64,000 nt of DNA from Cucurbitaria berberidis CBS 394.84 (taxonomy: Eukaryota > Ascomycota > Dothideomycetes > Pleosporales > Cucurbitariaceae), in assembly GCF_010015615.1 (NCBI RefSeq), contig NW_024468935.1:6851692-6915691 (forward strand), given 5' to 3'. Each line of letters opens with the position of its first letter. Within the stretch, counting starts at the first letter, position 1. The notes under the pieces are model-generated. The model made no database searches, was not told where the DNA came from, and saw only the letters and a list, made by a program, of their open reading frames with translations. Made by a program: the position numbers and the translations under genes. Below are positions 1 to 11,152 of the stretch, piece after piece.

Positions 1-816
1 TAGGTAACGATCGCCGACGTTCACGATCCTTTACAACACATTGTGATTCTTCTGCATCGATGGACTTGACGAAATACGTTGACACGGGGAAGCATCCTTC
101 CTGAGATATCCCATTCGCCACGGTTTCTACCGCCGAGAGAGACCTGCATACAACTCGGAACCTGGGCCCTAGAGCAGCAGTGACGCGAGAGATGTCAAAG
201 TCACATGGCACTTACGGAAATGATGGAAGAGTAAGCCGGCAATAGTCCTCGCGGTTAGAACGAGGCCGAGGGCAGGGGACAGTTACCGCCCGTGTGGCAA
301 AGCTTCGATGCGTTCCGCTGCGCCCATTATGGACCCGAGTTATATGGGAAAGTGAAAAAGGGATTGCCTAGTGTGCCGCGCGCTGACCGACAGGCATTAT
401 CATGGAGGGCGTCAGGAGACGAATGAAAGCTGACAGGTTCACCGTACCCCAGGATACGATCATCGGCGGCACCAAGCTAGCGGGGGCTGCTTGTTGTTTC
501 TAGACCTGTGAATTGGCGAGGGATTCCATGCAGAAGCGGTCGATACGTGCGGCTCAGTCAGCTCTATATTAACACATGGTTTTCGACAGCTTCGATTGAA
601 CAGCTAATGACCACCTTCCATGTCCTATACCTTGAATGAATTTGACAGTATATAGTCTTCCTCCAGCAGCTTGTTTTTCAAGTCCACAACTTCATAATCA
701 CCACTATCAACAGTCCGAGAACTACCAGAAAACTCGAATTCGTTATTCCGTACGATCTTTGTTGCTAGAACCCAAGACAAAAAACCAAGACTAAACCGAG
801 ACGAAACATCTCCACC
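1..816. other. 5' intergenic stretch upstream of the dioxygenase gene
   Basis: No open frame with coding character was seen. A TATA-like TATATAG lies at 649-655, about 160 bases ahead of the first ATG of the dioxygenase gene, and the segment after it is CA-rich as expected of a 5' leader. Nothing else is recognised here. Confidence 0.5.
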
Positions 817-2148
817 ATGTCAACACCAAGTCTCAGTCCTAGATCCTCTAATGAGAGTCTGCAGAGTACCTCTTCCGCTTTTTCTTCCCCAGACAAGCTT
901 TCGCCCACGGTTACAGGCCCCATGGTATGGGAAGGGGCCGAGCTCACCCCGACCAAGTATGTTATCCAGCTCAGCAACCGTGAGATCCAGGACATCCGTG
1001 CTGCCGTCATCAAGGTCAAAAGTAGATACTCCTGCACAGCATAGTTGATGAGAACGATTGTTAACCTCTACTCCAGTCGCCGGAACCCCAAGGTCCGAGA
1101 TTCGGCCAGACACGTTTGACTTGGGAAACTCGGAGCTAGCCGGCAAGCTCTCATCAGTCAGCAAAGAGCTTCACCAAGGCCTAGGTGTCGTGGTTCTGCG
1201 AGGCCTCGATGCTGCCAATTTCAATGATGAAGAGGCAATCATCGCTTTTGCTGGTGTATGCTCGTACATCTGCCCAGAGCGAGCGACCGACTCTTACGCC
1301 AATCAGACTTTGAGTAAGTTCTCAGCCATGTGCAACGAAAGTGATTCTAATCATTTGTTAGGCCACGTTCGCGACGCCACCAAAGATGCTGTGCCCAGAT
1401 GGGCGAAAGATATTGGCCTTGCCGGCTCGAAGATCACTACTGCGATGGACTTCCACAGCGATCGGTTCTCCGGTGACATTCTGGCTCTTCATGTACGCAA
1501 CGACGGGGGCGCGGGCGCTGGCGGCGAGCAATACATCGTGAGCTTTTGGAAAATCTACAACGAGCTTCTAGAAAAGGACCCAGAGGTTCTAGAGACCATG
1601 GCCGAGGCAAACTGGCCTTTTGAGCTAAAGCAGAAGTAAGTAGTCGTAGCTAGATCAAGCTTAGTGAGGTTTATCACTGACCCTAAAGCAGGGACAAGGC
1701 GCCTTACCTCGAGCTAGGACCGACGCTCCTGTTCTCAAAGGGCAAGCCCATGTGCCAGCTTGTCAAAGCGCCGCTCCTTGGGACCCCTTTGATCCAGCGG
1801 GACCCTTCCATGCCTGTCGTTACAGCAAAGCAGATGCATGCGATGCATGCTGTGGAAGAGCTGGCAAAGCGATTCTGCACTACGGTGGACCGCCAGCGAG
1901 GCGACATTCAGTTGTTCAACAACTTGAGCATTATGCACGCTCGTGGCGCATACCGTGGCACAAACAACAAGGCTAGCACTCGCCATCTCTTGCGAATGTT
2001 CCTTCGAGACCCCGAAAATGCATGGGAGAAGCCGGCTCGGTTCCGCAACAATTTTGACGATCCTTTCGCCCTGGGTCGGCCGCAGAACCTTCCTGTTCTC
2101 GACAACGATCCATGGCGTCTCATCAGCGGCCGCGAGAGCCACGGTTAG
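817..2148 (+). CDS. TauD/TfdA-like Fe(II)/2-oxoglutarate dioxygenase
   Basis: Four exons fit: 817-1021, 1077-1313, 1362-1635 and 1692-2148, giving about 390 residues. Joining at 1021/1077 restores a continuous A-V-I-K-V-K-I-A-G-T-P-R segment. The protein carries the H-x-D iron ligand pair (D-F-H-S-D-R) in its middle and a distal H with a following R (I-M-H-A-R-G) near the end, the facial triad of the TauD family. Such enzymes hydroxylate small acids, for example taurine, using 2-oxoglutarate; the fungal versions mostly have unknown substrates, so no substrate is assigned. The second intron (48 nt) is a multiple of three and stop-free, so reading through it stays in frame. No signal peptide is visible; cytosolic action is inferred. 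Confidence 0.85.
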
Positions 2149-2578
2149 ATATAATTGTCCCTGTCATTTTGATGGAATCTTGCCATGCTTCAAGTCCGTA
2201 TAGGGGGTTTGACAGGTCTAGACTTTGGGATAACATAGTGTACGATTCAGACGTGGGAGGATTGAGTGCTTTGCTATACTCATATGCAATCATTTTAGTA
2301 TCTCAACATACAGGAGGTTCATGCTCGACATACTCGAATCACCATCATTACTCAACAACTGCTCCACATACGTAATGCTACTGTAAGACCGACTTCACTT
2401 TGCAATGTTTCTGCATCAAACAAAAGCTGCGGACAACATGACTCAGGCACCAGCTTCTTTGAACAGTTTAACAATCCATTCACTAGACGTGGACCAATGG
2501 GTTGCGGTAAATCCGGTAAGTGGCGGTTGAAATCGGTCTATCTTGATTAGCATAACCACCTTGACATTGTCTTGGCCA
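2149..2578. other. convergent 3' intergenic spacer
   Basis: This spacer lies between the 3' ends of the dioxygenase and the zinc-cluster gene. I see no coding frame, RNA gene or repeat in it. Confidence 0.5.
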
Positions 2579-5013
2579 CTAACCTGGATTGACTCTGTCA
2601 AACAAATTGGCAATTTTCGTCACATATTCAAACCCTTCAGTGTCTATATGCCCTCTCTCACACAATTCTTCAGGATTATCACGCGCCAACTTGAATGGCG
2701 AGTAGCCGCGAAGTGTACAACGCCAGTGGTAGAGGAGGACAGGAAAGGCAAATTCCCATTTCTTGATCTGGTTGGTTACCACATTGCTCACTTGATTCTC
2801 AATCAGCTGGCAGAGTTAGCGAGGACATTATCATGATGAAACAATCTAGGCTTACCGTGCCGTTCTTGGACTTGATGTAGTCTTGCGCTCCGTGGTGGAT
2901 GTATTCAAGATTCCAGAATATTACGTAGAATGCTAAGAACAGTTCGTACCAGGGCTTGATTTTGGGCTTGAAGATTAATGCTGCCAACTCTTTGACGAAG
3001 GCTTTTTCCAACTTTCCTAGATACTTCACGGCGGCAACGTCCATCTGGTGGGTCATAGCACCTGGCAGTGGTCGATCACGGGAGTTTCGATCGTAGGCTT
3101 CGTATTCGCTGCGACCAAGATTACGATAATCGTATTCACGAATGCCAGGTATATTGTTGGACCAGACAGAGCCGTATCCCTGAGATACCACCGAGAGACA
3201 TTGCAATCGCATGGCCAAATCGAGTGCTTTAGAACCCTTCGTACTCCGCATTCGTACAACTTCCTGGTAAGTCATGTAAGCAACCTCGTCTTGACGTATG
3301 CGCGTAAAGATCCATTCTTCGATAGCAGGTTGGAGTCTTGAGAAGTAACTCTCGAAGGCTGGAACCAGATTCGCGGTGTCGTAAATGGCATATGCTGGCT
3401 GCTCGAGTTGCCGGACTTCCCCTTGTGTATTTGACCATACAGACGCGGCTACATCAAGGGAGCCTCTTCGTGGACTATACGGGCGAAACGTAATCCGCAT
3501 AGGCTGGGCATTCGGTATGAGACCGTACCCTGGGAGGTTCCATACTATCTCCATTTCGTAGAGTTGACTATTATGTATCCAGTCGTAACCGAGGAACTCG
3601 GCTTCTACTTGATGCTCACGGCCGTTACCTAGTTCAGAAGGTAAGAACATAGTCGATGTGCGGGGAATCAAGGTGACCTACAACGGCGTACCAGGCTTGT
3701 ATCTTCGAGATGTTCTCTATAACACGGCTCGCGAAAGGATCTGGCATGGCCTGTGATCTTCTCACACTTTTGACATGGATCACCCTCATCACACTAGTAA
3801 AGTTAGCTTGACAGCTTCTTTGACGGCTGGCATACCTACACCGGATTTGTAGAATCTACAACGCACGCAAATTCTCTTGGTCTTGCGCATCGTGTGGGTC
3901 TTTTCTCTCAGCTTCTCCTGAAGGGGACCCTTTCGCTTGGATACCTTCAACTTTTCCTGCCTTTCGACAAACGAGGAAGGGACCTTTGTGGCCTTCTTCT
4001 TAGTCTGAGCTCTCTGATAGCTCGGTAACTGCGCGGTAGCATTGTCGAAGGGGTCTAGCGAAGCAGGATGTTGTGAGTATGCTTCTTGTTCAGCTTGTGC
4101 TTGGACAAGCGTCCAATCCTGGCCTACGTTGGGGAGCCGCTCGTACATGGCAGTTGCAGCAGCAGATTCGCCAGAATCGATTGTGGGCCATGGTGTAGCG
4201 GACGAGCTGCTCTGTCTAGCTGTTATCAGGCCAGAGGAGAGAGTACGGTCAGAGGGACCTGGACACTGTCGTTGTGCTTCCCACGTAGCGGATGGCCGAC
4301 TTGGCACTTGTTGGGTGGTAGTGTGCAAGGACAATGTCTGCGGTTCAGAATGCGAGAGTCGTGAGGCGGGATGTGGCTTTGCAGCATGATTCGAGAATGG
4401 TGGGTCTACCACGTTGGTGGGGGAGATCTGGCGCAAGTTAGTCGAGTGTTTAGCGTAGGACACGGCGTTCTTCCTCGTGTGCACTCACCGATGCATTTCG
4501 CAAATCGTTGAAGCGCTCTGTGCTTGGGAAAGCATGCTCTTGATGTTGGTGTTGGTGTTGGTATTGGCGGCGAACAGCAGCAGTACTGGGGAGAGGCACA
4601 GGCTCGCTCTCGCCCTCGGCATGGAGATAGGACACTGCTGCTGAGCGCGACGTGAAGCTCTGTTCGGGTCCCGGGGGATCCCATTCATGAATCTCATGTC
4701 GGACATAGCCAGACGGCCAAACCGGTGGAGCAGAGGAATGCAGCAAACTAGCGGAGTCGGCTCCGGGTTGTGGGTAGTGGAGAAACGGGGCTGGCGAGGG
4801 TAACGGGCCGGCGGCGTACGAGTCGTGGTTCGCGTCGTTCTGCCATGCTGCTGTTGTCAGGGCATACAGGTGTTCGTGGTTGCTGGGGAAGGGCTGGTGG
4901 TAGTGCGAGGCGCTTCTGTAGTACTGCGAGCTGGTCGACATGGAGGCGGGCGGCGGCGGCGGCTGACTGGGTACCACTTCACAGGACGTGTCGGGCGAGC
5001 GTGTCTCGCTCAT
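2579..5013 (-). CDS. Zn2Cys6 zinc-cluster transcription factor
   Basis: Five exons on the minus strand (5013-4489, 4427-3840, 3793-3682, 3628-2856, 2806-2579) give about 741 residues; phases agree at every junction. The first in-frame ATG (5013) is used. Residues 1-350 are low-complexity, Ser/Pro/Gln-rich with a Q-H repeat. A binuclear zinc cluster then appears near residues 362-394: C-V-R-C, six residues, C-D-E-G-D-P-C-Q-K-C, and a last Cys 13 residues on. Intron 2 falls exactly between the second and third cysteines. The C-terminal half has the hydrophobic helical character usual in fungal regulators of this class. DNA binding in the nucleus is expected from the family; target genes are unknown. 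The internal position of the cluster is less common than an N-terminal one. Confidence 0.8.
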
Positions 5014-5748
5014 TCGTCTGGAGAGGGTGCGCAGGATGCGTGCGTGGAGCAGCAGGGGGGACAACGGCGGCCTGAGGCCATGGAGCAGAATGCCCTACGG
5101 TCGCTGGATGGCTGAGATCAAAAGGGAGAGCGGCGCCGCGAGGAAGCATACTAGGAGCCAGGCTGGCAGGCAGGCTGGCTGCTTCACTGTGTGCGTGTCC
5201 GTGTCGGGTTGCGCTGCATCTTCTAGCCTCCGTGCGCTGCTGCCACCCGAGTAGCCCCCTCCCTGCAGCCCTACGCACCCCCAATCGGCCTCACTCTCTA
5301 CATAGCACTTGACCGTGGCTATTAGCCCCCTCGTTGCACCTTTCATTTCCATTACTATAGCCGTCCCCATTCTTACCGCTGCCCTGTCCTGCATGCCATT
5401 TGTACCCACAGGGCGACCAATCCTTTCTTTGCCCAGTCGCCTCCTGAAGCACCACGTCCCCGTGGACACAACCTCCAAGCCCATGTCCAGAATGGAACTT
5501 GTACCATATTATGCTGCTGACACTGCTATGGCCCAGGTCAACCCCACTGTGAACCGTAAGCTACCGTTATTGACAGACATGTGCGTTTGATTGCAAAGCG
5601 TATTGATTATGGCATTGTGACTACAGAGAGCCTGCCATTACTTATAGTCGGCACCCCCATACTCAAAAGAGTCGCCCAGCTGCTATCTCAATCCAGTTCA
5701 ACAGGTACTCCTCGTGCGTAGGCCGCTTTTCAATTTCCTTGGTTCATC
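5014..5748. promoter_or_regulatory. divergent promoter region between zinc-cluster and GNAT genes
   Basis: The two flanking genes point away from each other, so this 735-base stretch must hold both promoters. Short open frames here have no recognisable protein character. No specific binding site could be assigned. Confidence 0.4.
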
Positions 5749-6774
5749 ATGCTGCCTTTGCCCTCTGTCGAAGGCGTCCGCTTGGCGACCTTGGAAGACC
5801 TCCACCGTATTTCCATTGTTGCAGCAGCAGCTTTCTTCTGGTCGCCGACCTTTAGATTCCAGCGTCCTCGACATGGCGAGTTTCCTTCAGACACCATAGC
5901 CTCGTACTGGGCCGACTACAAAGCTGCCATTACAGACCCAGCATGCGCTGTCTTGGTGGCCGAGGATGTACTGGAAGAAGACGAAGCCAACGACATCTAC
6001 GAGGCGCTGCGATTCGCATATCGACCAAACCCCCCTCGACAGAAAGGCATCGTTGGCGTGTGCAGTCTGAGCCTGAAGCCGAATTCCCATTACATCGGCC
6101 ATGTTCAACCCGAAAGTAAGCCCATCGGTGCTTTGGGATCAGACACGACCAACTCAATCACACTTCACCTCGACCTTTCCCCGCAGTATGAAGGTCACCA
6201 TCTCAAGAGAGACCAGTGCGCTGTTGCTCTCGAGATATACAACAGGTGCACAGGACCAGCAAAACTCAAGTATGCAGAGCCATGGGCATCTCAAGCCGTA
6301 CGTTAACAGTCATGCCTCAGACACCTTGGAGGAAAGATGCGTCTCAGTACTCTGGCAGTAGCTCCTTCCTACTGGCGTCGTGGCCACGCTACAAGGCTCG
6401 TCAACTTCTGTACGCAGCTGGCCGACCTGGACGATGCAACCTTGGTAAGCATAAAAGGCTCCAAAACGGCGCTCATTCATTAACGTGATGCAGGGCGTAT
6501 CTGCTACTCCCAACGGCCAGCATGTCGTGGAAAAAGCCGGATTTCAAGAACGTGAGATCACCCACGTCAAGCGAACGCTGGCGCATGAGCAACAAACCTG
6601 CGAGGGTCGTCTAGATACTGCAGAAGTCATGCTTTGGTAAGTGAAGTTCATGTACAAACTAGCCTCTGCTGACCCTGTAATCCCGGTGATAGGATAGGCG
6701 TCCGTTTACCGAGCAGCAGATCACCTTCAAGTGGTTCTGGCAGTCGATGGGAGTCACCGACGGATTCGTCGTAA
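5749..6774 (+). CDS. GNAT-family N-acetyltransferase
   Basis: Exons 5749-6269, 6321-6444, 6494-6636 and 6693-6774 give about 290 residues. The acetyl-CoA-binding motif A is seen just after the first junction: L-S-T-L-A-V-A-P-S-Y-W-R-R-G-H-A-T-R, with the R-x-x-G-x-A loop that holds the pyrophosphate of acetyl-CoA. The following G-V-S-A-T-P and E-K-A-G-F segments match the later strands of the fold. The donor at 6270 (GTATGC) is preferred over one at 6246 because it gives K-H-L-G-G-K before motif A; both keep the frame. The short last exon, Ser/Arg-rich, is the weakest part of the model. The acceptor substrate cannot be told from sequence. Confidence 0.75.
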
Positions 6775-7021
6775 GCAACGTGATCGGTGTGAGAGCGTGG
6801 CGGATTTTTGGGGTGGTCTGACTTGAGCGTCTCCATGCGGACTATCTTATCGGGCCACATAGGTTCCAGTCAGAAACGCATCTGAACTTAGGTAGACATC
6901 AAAAGACTCTATTATGACATTATGGGTATAGGTACCCACGTTATTGTACGATTCAACACTTATTAGGAACATCTTGAGGTTCTAATCCGAAATCATGTCA
7001 GAACGTCCTAGGGCAGCGAAA

Positions 7022-7637
7022 TCACGACTTCGTCTTCCTTTTCTTTTTCGTCGACTCTTGATCCTCATCTTCGCCGTACGTCTTCCTCTTCCCACTATCA
7101 GCAATACGGGAGGATTTCCTCGTCCCCTCAGTCCTCTCCCTCCCCTTCCCCTTCAGAGGGCCATCCTTCTTAGCCGCGCCGCTCTTCGCTCCACTCTTTT
7201 TCGCAATACTGGGTGAATCCTTCTTGGCTTTGGTGTTGGCTTTGGGCTTCTGCGCGCTCGCAGGGGCCTCCTTCTCCTTCACCTCGCTGGGCGAGGCACT
7301 CTTAGACTTTTCCGGTGCTTTCTCTTCTGATTTCTTTTTGCTTGGGGATTTTGCTTGCGGGGCGCCTTTCTCGGGTTCGTTCTTGGACCCAGACTCGTTT
7401 TCATATCCACCTCCCTTCTTCTCGTACTCTTTAGAGAGTTTGACTGCCTGCGGAGCGTTTTAGTGTCATGGAAGATTCCAGGTTATACGACAATGCCAAG
7501 GCAATACTGAGTTTACGTACCTTCCAAGCGCTCCATTGACCCTTGCCGCCACCATCCTTGTTCGTTTCATTCTTCACCTTCTCGGTAACCTCCTCACGGA
7601 GCTTAGGATCTGTTGGCTTTCCCTTTGAAGAAGGCAT
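7022..7637 (-). CDS. small lysine-rich basic protein, unknown function
   Basis: Two exons (7637-7521, 7447-7022) give 180 residues beginning M-P-S-S-K-G-K-P. The N-terminal 60 residues, including Q-W-S-A-W-K-A-V-K-L-S-K-E-Y-E, look folded and probably form the conserved core; the remainder is dominated by Lys, Ser, Ala and Glu and ends in a K-K-K-R-K cluster that resembles a nuclear localisation signal. The intron has a GTACGT donor. I do not recognise the family. A chromatin- or RNA-associated nuclear protein is plausible from composition alone and is only an inference. Confidence 0.7.
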
Positions 7638-8080
7638 TTTGACTGATGGGTATTTGTGAATTGACAACTAGAGTGAGATAATATCAACTGCTTGAGGAAA
7701 CATGTACTCCCAAAAGCGATCCTGTCTAGATATGTACCCGCTCTTTGTTATGACTTGCGATAGAAATGGGAAATGACATCATGACTACACTACACTAGCA
7801 CGTGCGCGTACCAACATTGATGGCGTTTTATTGACGCTTGTCACACGATAGCGCTAGATGGAAACTCTAAGCCAGCCTCTTGGATTCGATGTAATTTTGA
7901 CAATTAACTTTTCTCCACATCAAGTCATGGTCGCCCGTCAAGTGACGTAATAGGGTGAGACCATTTCCATCCTCCACATGTCCTCTGTGCTATTTGGCAA
8001 CTGCATGCTTAGGTAAGGACGTGCAGCCATACCTAGTGAAACCAATTCCAAACCGTAGTTTCGTAGAAGAGATACGGCGC
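7638..8080. other. intergenic spacer
   Basis: This is the promoter side of the lysine-rich gene and the 3' side of the next minus-strand gene. It is fairly AT-rich; no coding frame or motif was found. Confidence 0.4.
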
Positions 8081-8971
8081 CTAAAACTTGACGGCGCGCC
8101 TCCAACAGATCTCAACCTCGGCCCTCCCACCCACCTTCTCCATCAGTATCGGCAGCATAACCTCCCACCAAACCCTCCTATTAGGCTCCGGGACCCCAAT
8201 CAAGACCGTAACCTTGCAATCCTGCCTCGTAGGACCCGTGCCTCTATAGAAGAATTCCAAGCTTGTCCACTCCTCGCCGCTGGCATCAAGAGCCTTGATG
8301 ATACCGTGTTTGCGCCTCTGAAGGAAGGAATTGATAGGGTCGTATGAGAGAATGGGGAGGGTAAGGAGGCCTTTGAAGATACGACGGTCAATGATTTCGA
8401 CGGCGAGGGCCAGCGCTTGCTCCAAAATGTAGATGCGTAAGGCGTGTATGGCGCGCTCCCACTGCTCGCTGCAGGAGACGTCGGACTGAACGCAAAGCGT
8501 CAATGTTGCCTTGCCAATTGACGTGCCGGTATTGAAGCGGTGCACGGCTTCTAGCTCATGGGTGATGACTTTGTGCGTGGCGAGGATGCTGCGGAACTCA
8601 TGCACGTGAGCACTGTGTTTAGAAAGCGCCTTTGGAACCTGTTCGCGCGAGGTGATGACGGGAAGCACTGGGAGAAGAGGGCTGCCTTGACGGTAGGGAA
8701 GGCGGTTGTCGTAAGAGAGGTCGTGAGAGACTGCGTTTGTGCTGATGGCGGTGGCTTTTGAAGGCTTGCTGATCGAGTGCTTCTTCGACGTTGAGGTACT
8801 GATGGGCGAGCGATCCTCGTGCGTGTTCTTGATGCGCTCCTCGACTTCGTGCGCAAAGCCAGGTCGTCCATCTTGCACCGGCGTCATCGTAGCTTCATTT
8901 CCCTCTACATTGGAGATCTCGCTGCCCGACATAGCGTCGACCTCTGTTGCTTGTCTGTTGGGTTTGCCCAT
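8081..8971 (-). CDS. hypothetical protein, single exon
   Basis: An uninterrupted frame of 296 residues starts at the first ATG (M-G-K-P-N-R-Q). Residues 1-110 are polar and probably disordered. From about residue 120 onward the sequence alternates hydrophobic and charged residues with helices such as W-E-R-A-I-H-A-L-R-I-Y-I-L-E-Q-A-L-A, suggesting a folded domain, and it ends W-W-E-V-M-L-P-I-L-M-E-K-V. I recognise no family, catalytic motif, signal peptide or membrane span. Codon use resembles its neighbours, so it is likely a real gene. Confidence 0.65.
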   Translation of the reverse strand: MGKPNRQATEVDAMSGSEISNVEGNEATMTPVQDGRPGFAHEVEERIKNTHEDRSPISTSTSKKHSISKPSKATAISTNAVSHDLSYDNRLPYRQGSPLLPVLPVITSREQVPKALSKHSAHVHEFRSILATHKVITHELEAVHRFNTGTSIGKATLTLCVQSDVSCSEQWERAIHALRIYILEQALALAVEIIDRRIFKGLLTLPILSYDPINSFLQRRKHGIIKALDASGEEWTSLEFFYRGTGPTRQDCKVTVLIGVPEPNRRVWWEVMLPILMEKVGGRAEVEICWRRAVKF

Positions 8972-9211
8972 CACTATGTTCAGTGAGTGCGTTCGTTCGT
9001 TGCGCAGCGTTTGCAAGTTGGCGGTATATAGGTGCGGTGCAGGTTCCCTTTAGCTGTGGTGCGGGTTCTCTTATAGACGGCAGCGTGCATGGAAACGCTT
9101 TACGTAAGCAAACTGTGTGTGAGCGGTGAAAGCCAAACTTTGTTCACAGTGATCACCGTGTGAAGGCAGTCTGAAAAGTCTTCCTCTTCGTTATTCGCAG
9201 TACTCGTCTAT

Positions 9212-10120
9212 CTAAGACGGCACGCCCAGCTCCCTCAGCACATTTGCACAACCAATTCTCGTCCACTCTTCCACAGCGCTTTGATCCGTGACCCAGACAC
9301 TACCTAACATGCCTCCCGCATTCGCACTTGCTCCTTGCGTTATACCGTTCCTGCGTGGAATTACGATGATCCAGTCGTCCCACATGATGACATTGTGAGG
9401 GCAGGACTCTGCTACTCCTAGCCCCAGGACTTTTCTACACCGACTGAGAAGTTCCGTGTAGACCTCCAATAAAACCGATGTGGATACTTCCTTGAAGCCT
9501 GGTAGGAGGTGGCGGCTGAAGTATTGAAACGGCACCTTCTTTTTGTCTTCGCCGGCATTGATGAGATAGTTGAAAGCGTAAGGCGGCCCAAGTAGACCTT
9601 GTAGGTGCTTATGCAACCTACTGCAACCCCCCTTCTCTCCACAATTAAAGATAACATACATGCTCGGAAATCGTCTCAATGTTTCCAGCATCACTGCAAA
9701 GTCATCTTGGTCTAACGACTCGTACTGTCTTCGGTATGAGTCCAGCGTCAAGATGAGGAGTTGAGGACGGTCGACGCAGAATAGGTTGAGAGCTAGGTCG
9801 TGTGTGCCGTTCAGTTGGGTGAGGATGAGTCGCTCGTCAGGGCAGTACATGTCGCTTCCTGGACCCCATTTGCGAGACTTGTTGAAGGCAGGATTTGCTG
9901 CACCAACAGTATGTGGTTTGGTCAGGAGGGCGGGGCAGATGCGGAATTCCATCTGGAAATTGCGTGAGTTGTGATTGCCAAGATGGATATCAGATGATTG
10001 ACTTACTGGGTAGCCTTCATCTTCGATATTGACGGACGTCGAAGGCCCGTATACAATGACTCCTTCTGAGACTAACTTATCGAATGTAGTGACGAGGTTC
10101 TCTTCGGAAACGTCACCCAT
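9212..10120 (-). CDS. ATP adenylyltransferase / Ap4A phosphorylase-like protein
   Basis: Two exons (10120-10007, 9952-9212) give 284 residues. The H-x-H-x-Q signature of the HIT-like superfamily (R-L-H-K-H-L-Q) is at about residues 152-156, followed by a C-terminal block (P-H-N-V-I-M-W-D-D-W-I-I-V-I-P-R) typical of the Apa1/Apa2 class, which splits diadenosine tetraphosphate into ATP and ADP by phosphorolysis. It is somewhat shorter than the yeast enzymes (about 320 residues), mostly at the N-terminus. The intron is 54 nt and free of stop codons, so unspliced message would still encode a full-length protein with 18 extra residues inserted near position 38. A cytosolic nucleotide-metabolism role is inferred. 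Confidence 0.75.
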   Translation of the reverse strand: MGDVSEENLVTTFDKLVSEGVIVYGPSTSVNIEDEGYPVSQSSDIHLGNHNSRNFQMEFRICPALLTKPHTVGAANPAFNKSRKWGPGSDMYCPDERLILTQLNGTHDLALNLFCVDRPQLLILTLDSYRRQYESLDQDDFAVMLETLRRFPSMYVIFNCGEKGGCSRLHKHLQGLLGPPYAFNYLINAGEDKKKVPFQYFSRHLLPGFKEVSTSVLLEVYTELLSRCRKVLGLGVAESCPHNVIMWDDWIIVIPRRNGITQGASANAGGMLGSVWVTDQSAVEEWTRIGCANVLRELGVPS

Positions 10121-10561
10121 GTTGTGGGATGGAGAAGTTATTAATTGGAATGTGACGAAAGTGCCGGAGAGTGCCAGGTGTGACGTGGATAATGTAGGGG
10201 ACCGTGCTTGGGACTACGGATTTAGTGCGCTCCGTAAGCTCACTGTGTTAAAACCGATATTTATGGACGTGCCAAAGTGGTCTAGGAACGAATTGAAATG
10301 GAGAGCAGGCATAGTTGAATGTCTTGCATGCTTCACAGGTATGCTTGCTACCCCTGACTATTGAAAAGCGAAAGATGTAGGTTGCACCAACAAACATGCA
10401 GTCCCCAAATACAGGAATAGTGTGAAGTTTGTGGATTAAAAATGTATGTATAGTCGGCCTGCTTAATCCTGTCCATTGCTGATCTACAGGCAAGCGTGTA
10501 TGGTGGACGAAAAGGGCCGTGTTCCCTTGGGTATCGTGATGTGGTATTGGATGCAACGCAA
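10121..10561. other. intergenic spacer
   Basis: This is promoter of the Ap4A phosphorylase-like gene and 3' flank of the coiled-coil gene. Nothing else is recognised. Confidence 0.4.
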
Positions 10562-11028
10562 CTATGCCTTGTCGGCTTCAACAGGCTGGGCGGAGGGCGG
10601 TCTCTCTACCAGAACATAGTCAGCGCTACTGTGAGAGGAAGGGGTCTCTGGCAGCGCACCTGATATGTTTCCTGTCGCCTGTGGGGTCTTCTGTGCCAAT
10701 GGACTGTTGGGGCCTTGCAACCCAGCCTTGTCCTGGTCGGAGAAGGTGCCTTCCACGGGAGTGCGGCGCTGGCTGTCCTTCCGTCGCGGCGGAGAGCTGC
10801 CCTTTGCCTCCTTCAATCGCTCTTCGGCTGCACGGAGCCTCGCCTCGAGAGCCTCCAGCTCCTGCGTTTGTGTGCTGACAGCTTGCTTCCTAGTGGGGCA
10901 TTAGTAGGGGGCATGAAAGGGGATGAGGCCGAAGCTGCGGCAGAGGCGGAGGCATACTTTTCGTGAAGGTTCTTGTGATGGGTATCTAGATCCCCATCAA
11001 GCTTGAAGAGGTTGTCGAGCTCCGACAT
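10562..11028 (-). CDS. small coiled-coil protein, unknown function
   Basis: Two exons (11028-10958, 10889-10562) give 132 residues. The donor GTATGC, an ACTAAT branch site and a CTAG acceptor agree in phase and join L-H-E-K to K-Q-A-V-S-T-Q-T-Q. The product starts M-S-E-L-D-N-L-F-K-L-D-G-D-L and then runs into a heptad-like segment, E-L-E-A-L-E-A-R-L-R-A-A-E-E-R-L-K-E, at about residues 34-55, a short coiled coil. The C-terminal 75 residues are polar and Pro/Ser-rich and presumably disordered. I do not recognise the family; a subunit or adaptor of a larger complex is conceivable but unproven. An upstream open frame sits in the leader. Confidence 0.65.
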
Positions 11029-11047
11029 GAAGTTGCGCGCTACCGTC

Positions 11048-11152
11048 CTACGGGCTGTGGTCAGAAGGGTCGGGAACTATGCTAGCGCCGGGAGGGAGGA
11101 CATACGACTGAGGCCGTTTGTTTGGCTTCCAACCATGATCTGGGTCTTCCAT
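11048..11152 (-). other. upstream open reading frame in the coiled-coil gene leader
   Basis: An ATG at 11152 opens a 34-codon frame that ends in TAG 20 bases before the main ATG at 11028. The peptide is M-E-D-P-D-H-G-W-K and onward, in a different frame from the main product. It could be a translation-controlling uORF; no plausible intron was found that would join it to the main frame. Confidence 0.4.

Noticed and set aside
6116..6186. possible intron (GTAAGC...CGCAG) inside GNAT exon 1
   Set aside because: Its length of 71 nt would shift the frame away from the motif A region, while reading through stays in frame.
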